The translations under genes were made by a program, and so were the position numbers. The notes beneath the pieces were generated by a model, which was not told where the DNA came from, made no database searches, and saw only the letters and a program-made list of their open reading frames with translations. 7,613 nucleotides of DNA from DATEPR01 sp036503065 (GTDB lineage Bacteria > Actinomycetota > Actinomycetes > Mycobacteriales > Pseudonocardiaceae), in assembly GCA_036503065.1 (NCBI GenBank), contig DASXXM010000241.1, positions 1-7,613 of the forward strand, written 5' to 3'. Positions 1 through 6,070 of the stretch are shown in pieces. How positions within the stretch are numbered: the stretch's first letter is position 1; each line of letters opens with the position of its first letter.

Positions 1-270
1 GATCCGGGCGAGGGCGGCCTGACCGTGTCGCAGTCCTATTTTGACCGCACCCCGTATCTGGAGGTGGACGACGAGGGCCGGGCCACCTACGTGGAGCACC
101 ACCGCACGCTCGGTGACTTCGTTCGGCAGATCGTGGCGGCCGGCATGACGCTGACCGACCTGATCGAGCCGGAATGGCCCGCCGGACACGACAGGGAGTG
201 GGGACAGTGGAGTCCACTGCGGGGGCGGCTGTTCCCCGGCACGGCGATCTTCTGCTGCGTACGGACCTGA
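1..270 (+). CDS. SAM-dependent methyltransferase, C-terminal part (5' end outside the window)
   Basis: The reading frame is open from base 1 to a TGA at 268-270, so only the last 89 residues are visible and the gene begins upstream. A GTG at 25 lies inside the protein and is not a credible start. The visible part resembles the end of class I (Rossmann-fold) SAM-dependent methyltransferases common in actinobacteria. It has the stretch SQSYFDRTPYLE, then a VEHHRTLGDFVRQIVAAGM helix, then EPEWP and WGQWSPLRGRLFPGTAIF. The histidine-rich strand, the 'aGm.l.dl.EP' strand and the terminal 'PgtaiF' strand match strands late in that fold. The SAM-binding glycine motif would lie in the missing part, so the substrate cannot be inferred. 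The GNAT gene starts 4 bases after the stop, suggesting co-transcription. The family assignment is by remembered resemblance. Confidence 0.8.
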   Translation, partial: DPGEGGLTVSQSYFDRTPYLEVDDEGRATYVEHHRTLGDFVRQIVAAGMTLTDLIEPEWPAGHDREWGQWSPLRGRLFPGTAIFCCVRT

Positions 271-274
271 CCCG

Positions 275-1210
275 ATGACCGCGGTACGCGACCTCCGTGA
301 CGCCCAGACCGCCCGGTTCGCGCGGCTGGACGGTCTGTTGGTCTGCACCGCGGCCGAACCGGACGGCCAGCCGCTCGCCGCCGCGTTGCCCTCCGGCAGG
401 CGGGTCGCCGGCACGCTCGCCAGGTCGGTGCACGGCCCCGGCGCGCCGACCAGCCTGTGGTCCGCCCGGGACACGTGGGAGCTGTTCCCCTTCGTCGGTG
501 ACGATCCCGGTCCCGGCCTGCACGCGCTGCTGGGGGCGTGGCGGCGGCTGATGGACCGCTCGTCCGCGCCGCCCGGCCACGATTCGGCATGCGTGGTGAC
601 GTGGCCCAGCCGGGACGCGGAGGGCAGCGGTGTGCTGCTCCAGCACGGTTTCGTACCGCTGTCCGTACTCGCGGTCCGGCGCTCGCCGGTGCCGCCGGAC
701 CCGGTCGAACCACCCGATCTGGTGGTCCGCAGGGCGACCGTGCGCGACGTCGACATCGCCGCGCAGCTCGCGCTGGCCGAGATGGCCTACTCCGCGCTGG
801 TGGGCAGCACGATCGTCCGCCCGGATGCCGCGGACATCAAACGGTCCGCGCTGCGCTACCGGATCGGCAACGGCGACCCGGTGTGGCTGGTGGAACGGGA
901 CGGCGTCGCCGTCGGCCTCGCCGAGTGCTGGGTGACGGACTCGAATCCGGGCGCCCGCCACCGCTTCCCGGTGCCGGCCGGCCGCTGGGGTTACGTCAAC
1001 ACCGTGTCGGTGCTGCCCGGCGTGCGCGGGACCGGGGTGGGACAGGCGCTGATGGCTCTGGTACACCGGGAGTTGCACCGAGTCGGCGCCACGGGCACGT
1101 ACCTCTACTACAACCCGCCCAACCCGCTGTCCTCGGTCTTCTGGCCACGCCAGGGTTATCGTCCTTTGTGGACGATCTGGGAGACCCGACCGGGCTGGGC
1201 ACTGCGGTGA
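275..1210 (+). CDS. GNAT-family N-acetyltransferase, probably with a degenerate N-terminal GNAT half
   Basis: This 311-residue protein belongs to the GNAT superfamily, which transfers an acyl group from acyl-CoA to an amine. The C-terminal domain (about 148-305) begins with LVVRRATVRDVD. It carries acetyl-CoA-binding motif A as YVNTVSVLPGVRGTGVGQAL (240-259), where RGTGVG is the pyrophosphate loop. It ends with YLYYNPPNPLSSVFWPRQGY, the usual strand-helix-'GF/GY' ending. At 110-136 there is another such ending (WPSRD, then LLQHGFVPLSVLAVRR) with no motif A before it, so the first half looks like a worn GNAT lobe. The ATG at 275 follows the methyltransferase stop by 4 bases and has no obvious Shine-Dalgarno sequence, which fits translational coupling. 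The protein looks cytoplasmic, with no signal peptide. The substrate is unknown; small molecules or antibiotics are as possible as protein N-termini. Confidence 0.88.
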   Translation: MTAVRDLRDAQTARFARLDGLLVCTAAEPDGQPLAAALPSGRRVAGTLARSVHGPGAPTSLWSARDTWELFPFVGDDPGPGLHALLGAWRRLMDRSSAPPGHDSACVVTWPSRDAEGSGVLLQHGFVPLSVLAVRRSPVPPDPVEPPDLVVRRATVRDVDIAAQLALAEMAYSALVGSTIVRPDAADIKRSALRYRIGNGDPVWLVERDGVAVGLAECWVTDSNPGARHRFPVPAGRWGYVNTVSVLPGVRGTGVGQALMALVHRELHRVGATGTYLYYNPPNPLSSVFWPRQGYRPLWTIWETRPGWALR

Positions 1211-1229
1211 GTACGGACGCGGTTACGGG

Positions 1230-1234
1230 GGAGG
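1230..1234 (+). promoter_or_regulatory. Shine-Dalgarno sequence deciding the start of the membrane-protein gene
   Basis: GGAGG at the end of a GGGGGAGG run (1227-1234). It lies 4 bases before the ATG at 1239 but only 1 base before the in-frame GTG at 1236. This favours the ATG as the start. Confidence 0.6.
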
Positions 1235-1238
1235 CGTG

Positions 1239-2021
1239 ATGCGATCGGACGGCTGGCCGTGGGTGATCGCCGGTGTCGCGCTGGCGGTCGCGCTGCCGGT
1301 GCTGATCGAGTGGATGCGCAGGCGGCCGCCGCACTCGCCGCAGCGCATGATGGGCTGGGCCGGCATCGGGGCCGTCGTGGTCATCAGCACCGTCGCCATG
1401 CTCGCGCTGACCGGCATCGCGTGGCCGTGGCTGTTGGCGATCCTGGTCGGCGGCGACTTCCTGGCCGCGATCCCGATGGGCGTCGGGTGGGCCTGGCTGC
1501 GTGCCATCCGGCGCGGCGAGGAGTCCCGGCAGTACGCGCCGGAGCAGCTTGTCCTCGGCCCGGCCCGGTTGTGGGTGCGGCCCCGGCCCGCGACACATCC
1601 GCTGCCCCGCGGCATCTCCGGCAAGGTGGATCGGTGGCTGGCCACGGACGGGCCCGCGCCGACGGCGGGCTGGTGGCACAACGGCGGCCTGATCCTGGAC
1701 GACCGTGGGCCCGCGCTGGTCGACGCGGCCGGTCTCCGCCACGAACTGCCGTCCGCCACGACGACCCTGGTTCGCCTCGCGGCGCCGAAGTCGGTGCTGT
1801 TGGTGGACGACGACCAGTTTCTGCTCGCCCGCCTGCCGACGACCGGGTTCGAGGATCGGGATCTCCGTCGGTTCTGCGCGGAGGCCGGGTGGCGTTACGA
1901 GGACACGTTCGGGTCCGGTCGCAGTACGCGGTACGTGATCGACCTGCGTGCTTCGGTCGCGGACCAGGCGGCCCGGGACAAACGGCGTCTGGTGCCGCGT
2001 CGGTTCGCGCGCCGCCGCTAG
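1239..2021 (+). CDS. Membrane protein of unknown function: three N-terminal helices and a cytoplasmic domain
   Basis: I do not recognise a named family. The protein has 260 residues from the ATG at 1239. A GTG directly before it (1236) would add one residue but sits too close to the Shine-Dalgarno sequence. Hydrophobic segments at about 7-23, 41-58 and 62-84 look like three transmembrane helices. The first is followed by a WMRRR cluster and the third by LRAIRRGEE, so by the positive-inside rule the C-terminal part (about 90-260) should be cytoplasmic. That part has a repeated pattern of short strands (LVLGPARLWVRP, GGLILDDRGPALVDAAG, KSVLLVDDDQFLLARLP) suggesting a beta-rich domain, then a basic tail ending RRFARRR. 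I see no catalytic motif. The gene probably belongs with the upstream GNAT gene, whose stop is 28 bases away. Its TAG lies in the CTAG that also stops the opposing gene. Confidence 0.75.
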   Translation: MRSDGWPWVIAGVALAVALPVLIEWMRRRPPHSPQRMMGWAGIGAVVVISTVAMLALTGIAWPWLLAILVGGDFLAAIPMGVGWAWLRAIRRGEESRQYAPEQLVLGPARLWVRPRPATHPLPRGISGKVDRWLATDGPAPTAGWWHNGGLILDDRGPALVDAAGLRHELPSATTTLVRLAAPKSVLLVDDDQFLLARLPTTGFEDRDLRRFCAEAGWRYEDTFGSGRSTRYVIDLRASVADQAARDKRRLVPRRFARRR

Positions 2022-2572
2022 GAATTCGTCTGCGACCAGGGGCGCGGTTCGCCCACCTGGTGCACGGCAGGCGGTTTGTCCGACAGCGCCCGCCGCACGG
2101 CCGCCAGTACGCCGTCCGAGATCTCCTCGTGCGAGAGCCTTCTGCTGGTGCGGCCGACCGGCACGAAGCCGAGCACGACCTGTTGCGTCGGGTGGTTGGC
2201 CAGCACCGGCTCCGGATAGCCGCCCACCAGCACGGCCGCCGAACTGCCGTGCACCTCCACCACGGGGGCTGCCGGGGCCAGCAGGGATTCGACGGCGAAC
2301 AGCACCGCGGGCCGGTGCTCCCGGTGCACCCACGCGACCAGCAGCTCCACCGGTCCGCCCAGTGCCCGCTTCGCCCGTTCGGCCAGGCCCTTCGGGTCCG
2401 ACCAGTCGGCGGCCACCCACAGCGCGCGGCCGGTGCCGGCGTTTCCGGGGGTGGTCGGGATGGGGGCGTAGCGGCGGCTGGGCAGGACCACGTGCCAGCC
2501 CTCCGCGACCAGGGCCGACGTGCACGCCGCGAGCATGCCGGTGCCGCCGATGACCAGGGCATGTCGGGTCGT
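2018..2572 (-). CDS. Short Rossmann-fold, SDR-like NAD(P)-binding protein; start codon uncertain (ACG or lost)
   Basis: The frame encodes a small NAD(P)-binding protein of the 'short-chain dehydrogenase' type, about 180 residues long. The glycine motif reads ALVIGGTGML and the first strand pair continues GWHVVLPSRRY. Later come ADWSDP, a VELLVAWVH strand, VVEVHGSS, and an ending with LGFVPVG, LSHEEISDGVLAAVRRAL and HQVGEPRPW that I associate with this family. No YxxxK catalytic pair is present, so classical SDR catalysis is unlikely; the reaction is unknown. The first ATG (2536) falls inside GGTGML and would remove the cofactor loop. Upstream in frame there is no ATG, GTG or TTG before the preceding gene. 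An ACG at 2572 would give the natural N-terminus MTRHALVIGG and has GAAGG four bases before it, so I use it provisionally. A lost start codon or sequencing error is the alternative. Confidence 0.75.
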   Translation of the reverse strand, partial: TTRHALVIGGTGMLAACTSALVAEGWHVVLPSRRYAPIPTTPGNAGTGRALWVAADWSDPKGLAERAKRALGGPVELLVAWVHREHRPAVLFAVESLLAPAAPVVEVHGSSAAVLVGGYPEPVLANHPTQQVVLGFVPVGRTSRRLSHEEISDGVLAAVRRALSDKPPAVHQVGEPRPWSQTNS

Positions 2573-2634
2573 GGTGCCTTCGCCGCGACGTCGGAACGGG
2601 GTGGTTCCGTTGTGGCTGGCCGGTTCGCTCGCCC

Positions 2635-3249
2635 TTACTCCTCCGACGGTGGGGATGACGGCACCTCCCGAATCGAGCGCGCGGCGGCCGTGAACGGGCC
2701 GGCCAGCCAGGCGTCGACCGCCCGCTGGCCGGACAACCTGACGACCGTCAGCCGCTCACCCGCGGAACTGCCCAGCAACTCCGCAATCTTGGCCGAGTAC
2801 TCACCGTAGACCCGCCATGACCAGCGCACGATATGGTCCGGATCGGTAAAGAACGTCCGGAGCGGGCCCTCCAGGTTGCCGTTCCACAGCTCCTCGCGCC
2901 GCAACCGCCGGACCACGGTGCGCGACACGACCCGCCGCACCACCGTCCATCGTGGATGGTCGAGCCAGATCAACAGGTCCATCCGCTCGTTCAACATCGA
3001 CTTCACCGCGTTGTAGCCCCATTCGATCACCCATTGGGGGCCGGACGTGAAGCGGTCGACGTCGGCCTCGAACTCGGGGCGGCGGGTCCACTCCGGACCG
3101 TGGTACAGCGAGTCGACCTCGACCGTGGGCACGGCGAGCCGCTCGCTGATCGTGCGACAGAGGGTGGTCTTCCCGACACCGGACGGGCCCGCGACCCCGA
3201 TCCGGTTGATGGGACAGGACAATGAATCGGCAGGTCCGAGCATCCCCAT
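2635..3249 (-). CDS. P-loop nucleotide kinase-like protein (adenylate kinase/FlaR-like, ELWNGN type)
   Basis: This 204-residue P-loop protein resembles the small 'adenylate kinase' or 'topology modulation protein' group of actinobacteria. It probably binds ATP and phosphorylates a small substrate that is not established. The Walker A loop is GPSGVGKTT (21-29) after the strand INRIGVA. PTVEVDSLYHGPEWTRRPEF (41-60) is the substrate-side segment of this group, DLLIWLDHPR (91-100) is the Walker B-like strand, and RRLRREELWNGN (114-125) is the arginine-rich lid with the group's hallmark ELWNGN. The WVIDGNY found in most relatives reads WVIEWGYN here (73-80). The ATG at 3249 is chosen; another at 3243 follows directly. 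The start is 32 bases after polA on the same strand, so the genes may be co-transcribed, although TACCCT six bases before the ATG could be its own promoter. The last 20 or so residues (SIREVPSSPPSEE) look like a disordered tail. It is not coaE. Confidence 0.82.
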   Translation of the reverse strand: MGMLGPADSLSCPINRIGVAGPSGVGKTTLCRTISERLAVPTVEVDSLYHGPEWTRRPEFEADVDRFTSGPQWVIEWGYNAVKSMLNERMDLLIWLDHPRWTVVRRVVSRTVVRRLRREELWNGNLEGPLRTFFTDPDHIVRWSWRVYGEYSAKIAELLGSSAGERLTVVRLSGQRAVDAWLAGPFTAAARSIREVPSSPPSEE

Positions 3250-3255
3250 CAGGCC

Positions 3256-3261
3256 AGGGTA
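3256..3261 (-). promoter_or_regulatory. Possible -10 box (TACCCT) for a leaderless transcript of the P-loop gene
   Basis: On the minus strand, TACCCT fits the actinobacterial TAnnnT consensus and ends exactly six bases before the ATG at 3249. A transcript would then begin at or next to the A of ATG. No convincing -35 element and no Shine-Dalgarno sequence are visible. The box lies in the 32-base gap after polA. It may be chance, and read-through from polA is the alternative. Confidence 0.35.
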
Positions 3262-3281
3262 CGGGCTGTGGCAACTCTGTT

Positions 3282-5999
3282 TCAGTGGGCCGCGTCGTCC
3301 CACGAACGGCCGAAACCGACCGACACCTCCAGCGGCACGCGCAGCTCGTACGCGTTGCCCATGTACGCCCGGACCAGCGCCTCGACGGCCGCGTGCTCGC
3401 CGTCGGCCACCTCGAGCACGAGCTCGTCGTGCACCTGGAGCAGGGTGCGGCTGCGCAGGTCGGACGTTGCCAGCGCGTCGTGCACGCCGAGCATGGCCAC
3501 CTTGATGATGTCCGCCGCGCTGCCCTGGATCGGCGCGTTCAACGCCATCCGCTCCGCCATCTCGCGGTGCTGCCGGTTGTCGCTGTTCAGGTCCGGCAGA
3601 TACCGGCGCCTGCCCATGATGGTCTGCGTGTAGCCGTCCTTGCGGGCCTGCTCGACCACGGCGTGCAGGTAGTCGCGCACGCCGCCGAACCGGTCGAAGT
3701 ACTCGTCCATCAGCGTGCGGGCCTCGTCGCTGGGGATGCGCAGCTGCTGCGACAGCCCGTACACCGACAGGCCGTAGGCGAGGCCGTAGTTCATGGCCTT
3801 GACCTTCGCCCGCTGCGCGCCGCTGACCTCGTCGGGGCCGACGCCGAACACCCTGGCCGCGGTGGCCGCGTGGAAGTCGAAGCCGGACTGGAACGCCTCG
3901 ATCAGCGCGGCGTCGCCGGACAGATGCGCCATGATCCGCATCTCGATCTGGCTGTAGTCCGCGGTCATCAGCTCCGCGTAGCCGGTGCCGACGACGAACG
4001 TCTGCCGGATCCGGCGGCCCTCCTCGGTGCGCACCGGGATGTTCTGCAGGTTCGGGTCGGTCGAGGACAGCCGGCCGGTGGCCGCGATGATCTGGTTGTA
4101 CGTGGTGTGGATGCGGCCGTCGTCGCCGATCGCCTTGAGCAGGCCGTCGACCGTGGTCTTCAGCCGGGTGACGTCCCGGTGCTCCAGCAGGTGTTGCAGG
4201 AACGGGTGCTCCGTCGCCTCGAAGAGGCTCTGCAACGCGTCCGCGTCCGTCGTGTAGCCGGTCTTGGTGCGCTTGGTCTTGGGCATGTTCAGCTCGTCGA
4301 ACAGCACCACCTGCAGCTGCTTGGGCGAGCCGAGGTTGATCTCCTTGCCGATCACGGCGTACGCGTCCTGCGCGACCTGCTTCACCCGCCCGGCGAACTG
4401 CGCCTCCAGCGAGGTGAGTCGCTCGGCGTCCATCGCGATGCCGACCGCCTCCAACTCGGCCAGCACGTGCAGCAGCGGCAGCTCCAGCTTGCCCTGCAAC
4501 TCGACGCCGCCCAGCTTGACCAGCTCCGCGTCCAGCGCGTCGGCCAGCTCGGCCACCGCGCGCGCCCGCAGGATCTCGGCCTTGGCCAGGCGTTCCGCGT
4601 CCTCCTCCTCGCTGGACAACAGCGAGAGCTGGCCGTTGTCCGGCTCGTCCTGCCGCAGCTCCCGGTGCAGGTAGCGCAGCACGAGGTCGTCCAGTTCGAA
4701 CGTCCGCTGGCCGGGCTTGGCCAGGTACGCGGCCAGCGCGGTGTCGCTGGTCAGGCCGCCCAGCCGCCAGCCGCGGCCGCGCAGCGCGTGCAGCGGGCCT
4801 TTCATGTCGTGGCCCGCCTTGAACACGGTCGGGTCGGCCAGCCACGCCGCCAGTGCCCGCTCGTCCTGTTCGGTCAGCGTCTCCACGTCGACCGCGCCGC
4901 CGTCGCCGTCGGCCGCGGCCAGCGCGATGCCGCGCACGTCACCCGTGCCAGCGGCCCAGGTGGCCCGCAGGGCCAGCCCGACCCGTCGGCCGGGACCGGC
5001 GTGCTGAGCCAGCCAGTCGGCCAGCGCGCCCGGCGCGATCGGGCCGCCCCGCACCTCGAAGCCCTCGTCGGCTTCCGGTTCCACCGAGGACAGCGTGGCG
5101 AACAGCCGGTCACGCAGTACCCGGAACTCCAGGTCGTCGAACAGCTTGTGCAGCGCCTCCCGGTCCCAGGCCCGCACCTCCAGTTCGGCGGGCTCGACGC
5201 CGATCTCCACGTTCCGGACCAGCGCGGTGAGCTCGCTGTTGAGCTGCACGGCCGACAGGTGCGCTCGTAGCGCGTCACCGACCTTGCCGCGCACCTCGTC
5301 CACCCGGTCGATCAGGTCGCCGAGCGAGCCGAAGTCACGGATCCACTTGGCGGCCGTCTTCTCGCCGACACCGGGGATGCCGGGCAGGTTGTCCGACGGG
5401 TCGCCGCGCAGCGCAGCGAAGTCCGGGTACTGCGCGGGGGACAGGCCGTACTTCTCCTGGACCGTGGCCGGCGTGAACCGGGTGAGCTCGGACACACCCT
5501 TGCGTGGGTACAGCACCGTGACCTGGTCGGTGACCAGCTGCAGGCAGTCCCGGTCGCCGGTGCACACCAGCACGTCGTAGCCCTCGGCGGTGGCCTTCGT
5601 GGTCAGCGTGGCGATGACGTCGTCGGCCTCGTAGTTGTCCTTGCTCAGCCAGGGAATGCTCAGCGCGCCGAGGATGTCCTGGATCAGCGCGACCTGGCCG
5701 CGGAACTCGTCCGGGGTGGCGCCGCGGCCCGCCTTGTACTCCGCGTACACCTCGCGGCGGAACGTCTGCCGCGACAGGTCGAACGCGACCGCGATGTGCG
5801 TCGGCTGCTCGTCGCGCAGCAGATTGATCAACATCGACGTGAACCCGTACACCGCGTTCGTGGTGAGCCCGGTCTGGGTGCGGAAGTTCTCCGCGGGCAG
5901 CGCGAAGAACGCCCGATAGGCCAGTGAGTGGCCGTCGAGCAGCAACAACCGCGGCGCGGTGCGGATGGGTGTGGCGCGGGTCTCGGACTTGGCGGGCAC
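3282..5999 (-). CDS. polA: DNA polymerase I
   Basis: This family A DNA polymerase of 905 residues (the usual length) fills gaps and removes RNA primers in replication and repair. The 5' nuclease domain (about 17-305) has LLLLDGHSLAYRAFF with D22, YEADD (123-127), CTGDRD (146-151) and RGDPSDNLPGIPGVGEKTA (198-216). The middle domain (about 315-500) corresponds to the 3'-5' exonuclease but lacks its metal-binding acidic residues: GLALRATW stands where an aspartate-x-glutamate is expected, so no proofreading is predicted, as known for actinobacterial PolA. The polymerase domain has motif A DYSQIEMRI (681-689), motif B R730/K734/Y738 in the segment ending NYGLAYG, and motif C VHDEL (856-860) with D858 and E859. 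Y738 replaces the phenylalanine of E. coli Pol I. The GTG at 5999 is the only upstream start, because an in-frame TAG lies four codons before it. The gene diverges from the thioesterase gene. Confidence 0.98.
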   Translation of the reverse strand: MPAKSETRATPIRTAPRLLLLDGHSLAYRAFFALPAENFRTQTGLTTNAVYGFTSMLINLLRDEQPTHIAVAFDLSRQTFRREVYAEYKAGRGATPDEFRGQVALIQDILGALSIPWLSKDNYEADDVIATLTTKATAEGYDVLVCTGDRDCLQLVTDQVTVLYPRKGVSELTRFTPATVQEKYGLSPAQYPDFAALRGDPSDNLPGIPGVGEKTAAKWIRDFGSLGDLIDRVDEVRGKVGDALRAHLSAVQLNSELTALVRNVEIGVEPAELEVRAWDREALHKLFDDLEFRVLRDRLFATLSSVEPEADEGFEVRGGPIAPGALADWLAQHAGPGRRVGLALRATWAAGTGDVRGIALAAADGDGGAVDVETLTEQDERALAAWLADPTVFKAGHDMKGPLHALRGRGWRLGGLTSDTALAAYLAKPGQRTFELDDLVLRYLHRELRQDEPDNGQLSLLSSEEEDAERLAKAEILRARAVAELADALDAELVKLGGVELQGKLELPLLHVLAELEAVGIAMDAERLTSLEAQFAGRVKQVAQDAYAVIGKEINLGSPKQLQVVLFDELNMPKTKRTKTGYTTDADALQSLFEATEHPFLQHLLEHRDVTRLKTTVDGLLKAIGDDGRIHTTYNQIIAATGRLSSTDPNLQNIPVRTEEGRRIRQTFVVGTGYAELMTADYSQIEMRIMAHLSGDAALIEAFQSGFDFHAATAARVFGVGPDEVSGAQRAKVKAMNYGLAYGLSVYGLSQQLRIPSDEARTLMDEYFDRFGGVRDYLHAVVEQARKDGYTQTIMGRRRYLPDLNSDNRQHREMAERMALNAPIQGSAADIIKVAMLGVHDALATSDLRSRTLLQVHDELVLEVADGEHAAVEALVRAYMGNAYELRVPLEVSVGFGRSWDDAAH

Positions 6000-6005
6000 G
6001 GCGCG

Positions 6006-6011
6006 AGTCTA
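6006..6011 (-). promoter_or_regulatory. Probable -10 box (TAGACT) of a leaderless polA promoter
   Basis: Minus-strand TAGACT matches TAnnnT. Exactly six bases (CGCGCC) separate it from the GTG of polA, so transcription would start at the first base of the start codon. No Shine-Dalgarno sequence exists between the box and the start. There is no clear -35 hexamer at 16-18 bases, which is common for this promoter class. The T-A-G of the box is also the in-frame stop that fixes the polA start. Confidence 0.5.
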
Positions 6012-6015
6012 GGGT
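6010..6015 (+). promoter_or_regulatory. Possible -10 box (TAGGGT) for the thioesterase gene
   Basis: TAGGGT on the + strand fits TAnnnT and would give a transcript start near 6022 with a leader of about 60 bases. A weak -35-like TTGGCG lies at 5989-5994 with a short spacer of 15. The box overlaps the polA -10 box on the other strand by two bases. No better -10 is visible between here and the gene. Confidence 0.25.
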
Positions 6016-6039
6016 GAGACCACGACAGCACTGTTCAGG

Positions 6040-6058
6040 GCCCGATCAGCGCCCGATC
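6040..6058. repeat. Direct repeat GCCCGATC x2, 11 bases apart, in the polA/thioesterase intergenic region
   Basis: GCCCGATC occurs at 6040-6047 and 6051-6058. The period of 11 places both copies on one face of the helix. The second copy runs into the palindrome CCGATCGG (6053-6060), and a looser GGCCGAT follows at 6059-6065. It lies between the candidate + strand -10 box and the thioesterase Shine-Dalgarno sequence, so it could be an operator or part of the 5' leader. The repeat is real; function is a guess. Confidence 0.4.
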
Positions 6059-6070
6059 GGCCGATGTGGC

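Noticed and set aside
996..2525. A 509-codon minus-strand frame opposite the GNAT and membrane-protein genes
   Set aside because: Low-complexity P/G/R/A-rich product with no motif; it contradicts the GNAT gene and the SDR-like gene on the same stretch.
2560..2562. ATG at 2562 as start of the SDR-like gene
   Set aside because: It is out of frame with the GGTGML motif; reading from it gives an arginine/proline-rich shadow product. It would work only if one base is missing from the sequence.
2635..3249. Identification of the P-loop gene as coaE (dephospho-CoA kinase), which sits near polA in some actinobacteria
   Set aside because: The P-loop lacks the CoaE form (TGGIGSGKS), and the ELWNGN motif belongs to another kinase group.
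3250..3281. Terminator hairpin between polA and the P-loop gene
   Set aside because: Only a four-base GCCA/TGGC pairing is visible, with no stable stem and no T-run.
2635..4845. A 736-codon minus-strand frame that would fuse a long N-terminal part to the P-loop protein
   Set aside because: The first 530 or so residues are an off-frame reading of polA. The real protein begins at the ATG at 3249, close before the Walker A strand.
3222..5270. Long + strand open frame (682 codons) opposite polA
   Set aside because: It is fully antisense to polA, whose motifs are unambiguous. Its product is full of low-complexity V/Q/R/L/H runs, as expected when GC-rich codon positions are read on the other strand.
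6025..6034. Short palindrome ACAG-CA-CTGT as a LexA/SOS operator for polA
   Set aside because: It does not match the actinobacterial SOS box (TCGAAC-N4-GTTCGA). Four-base arms are too short to count as evidence.
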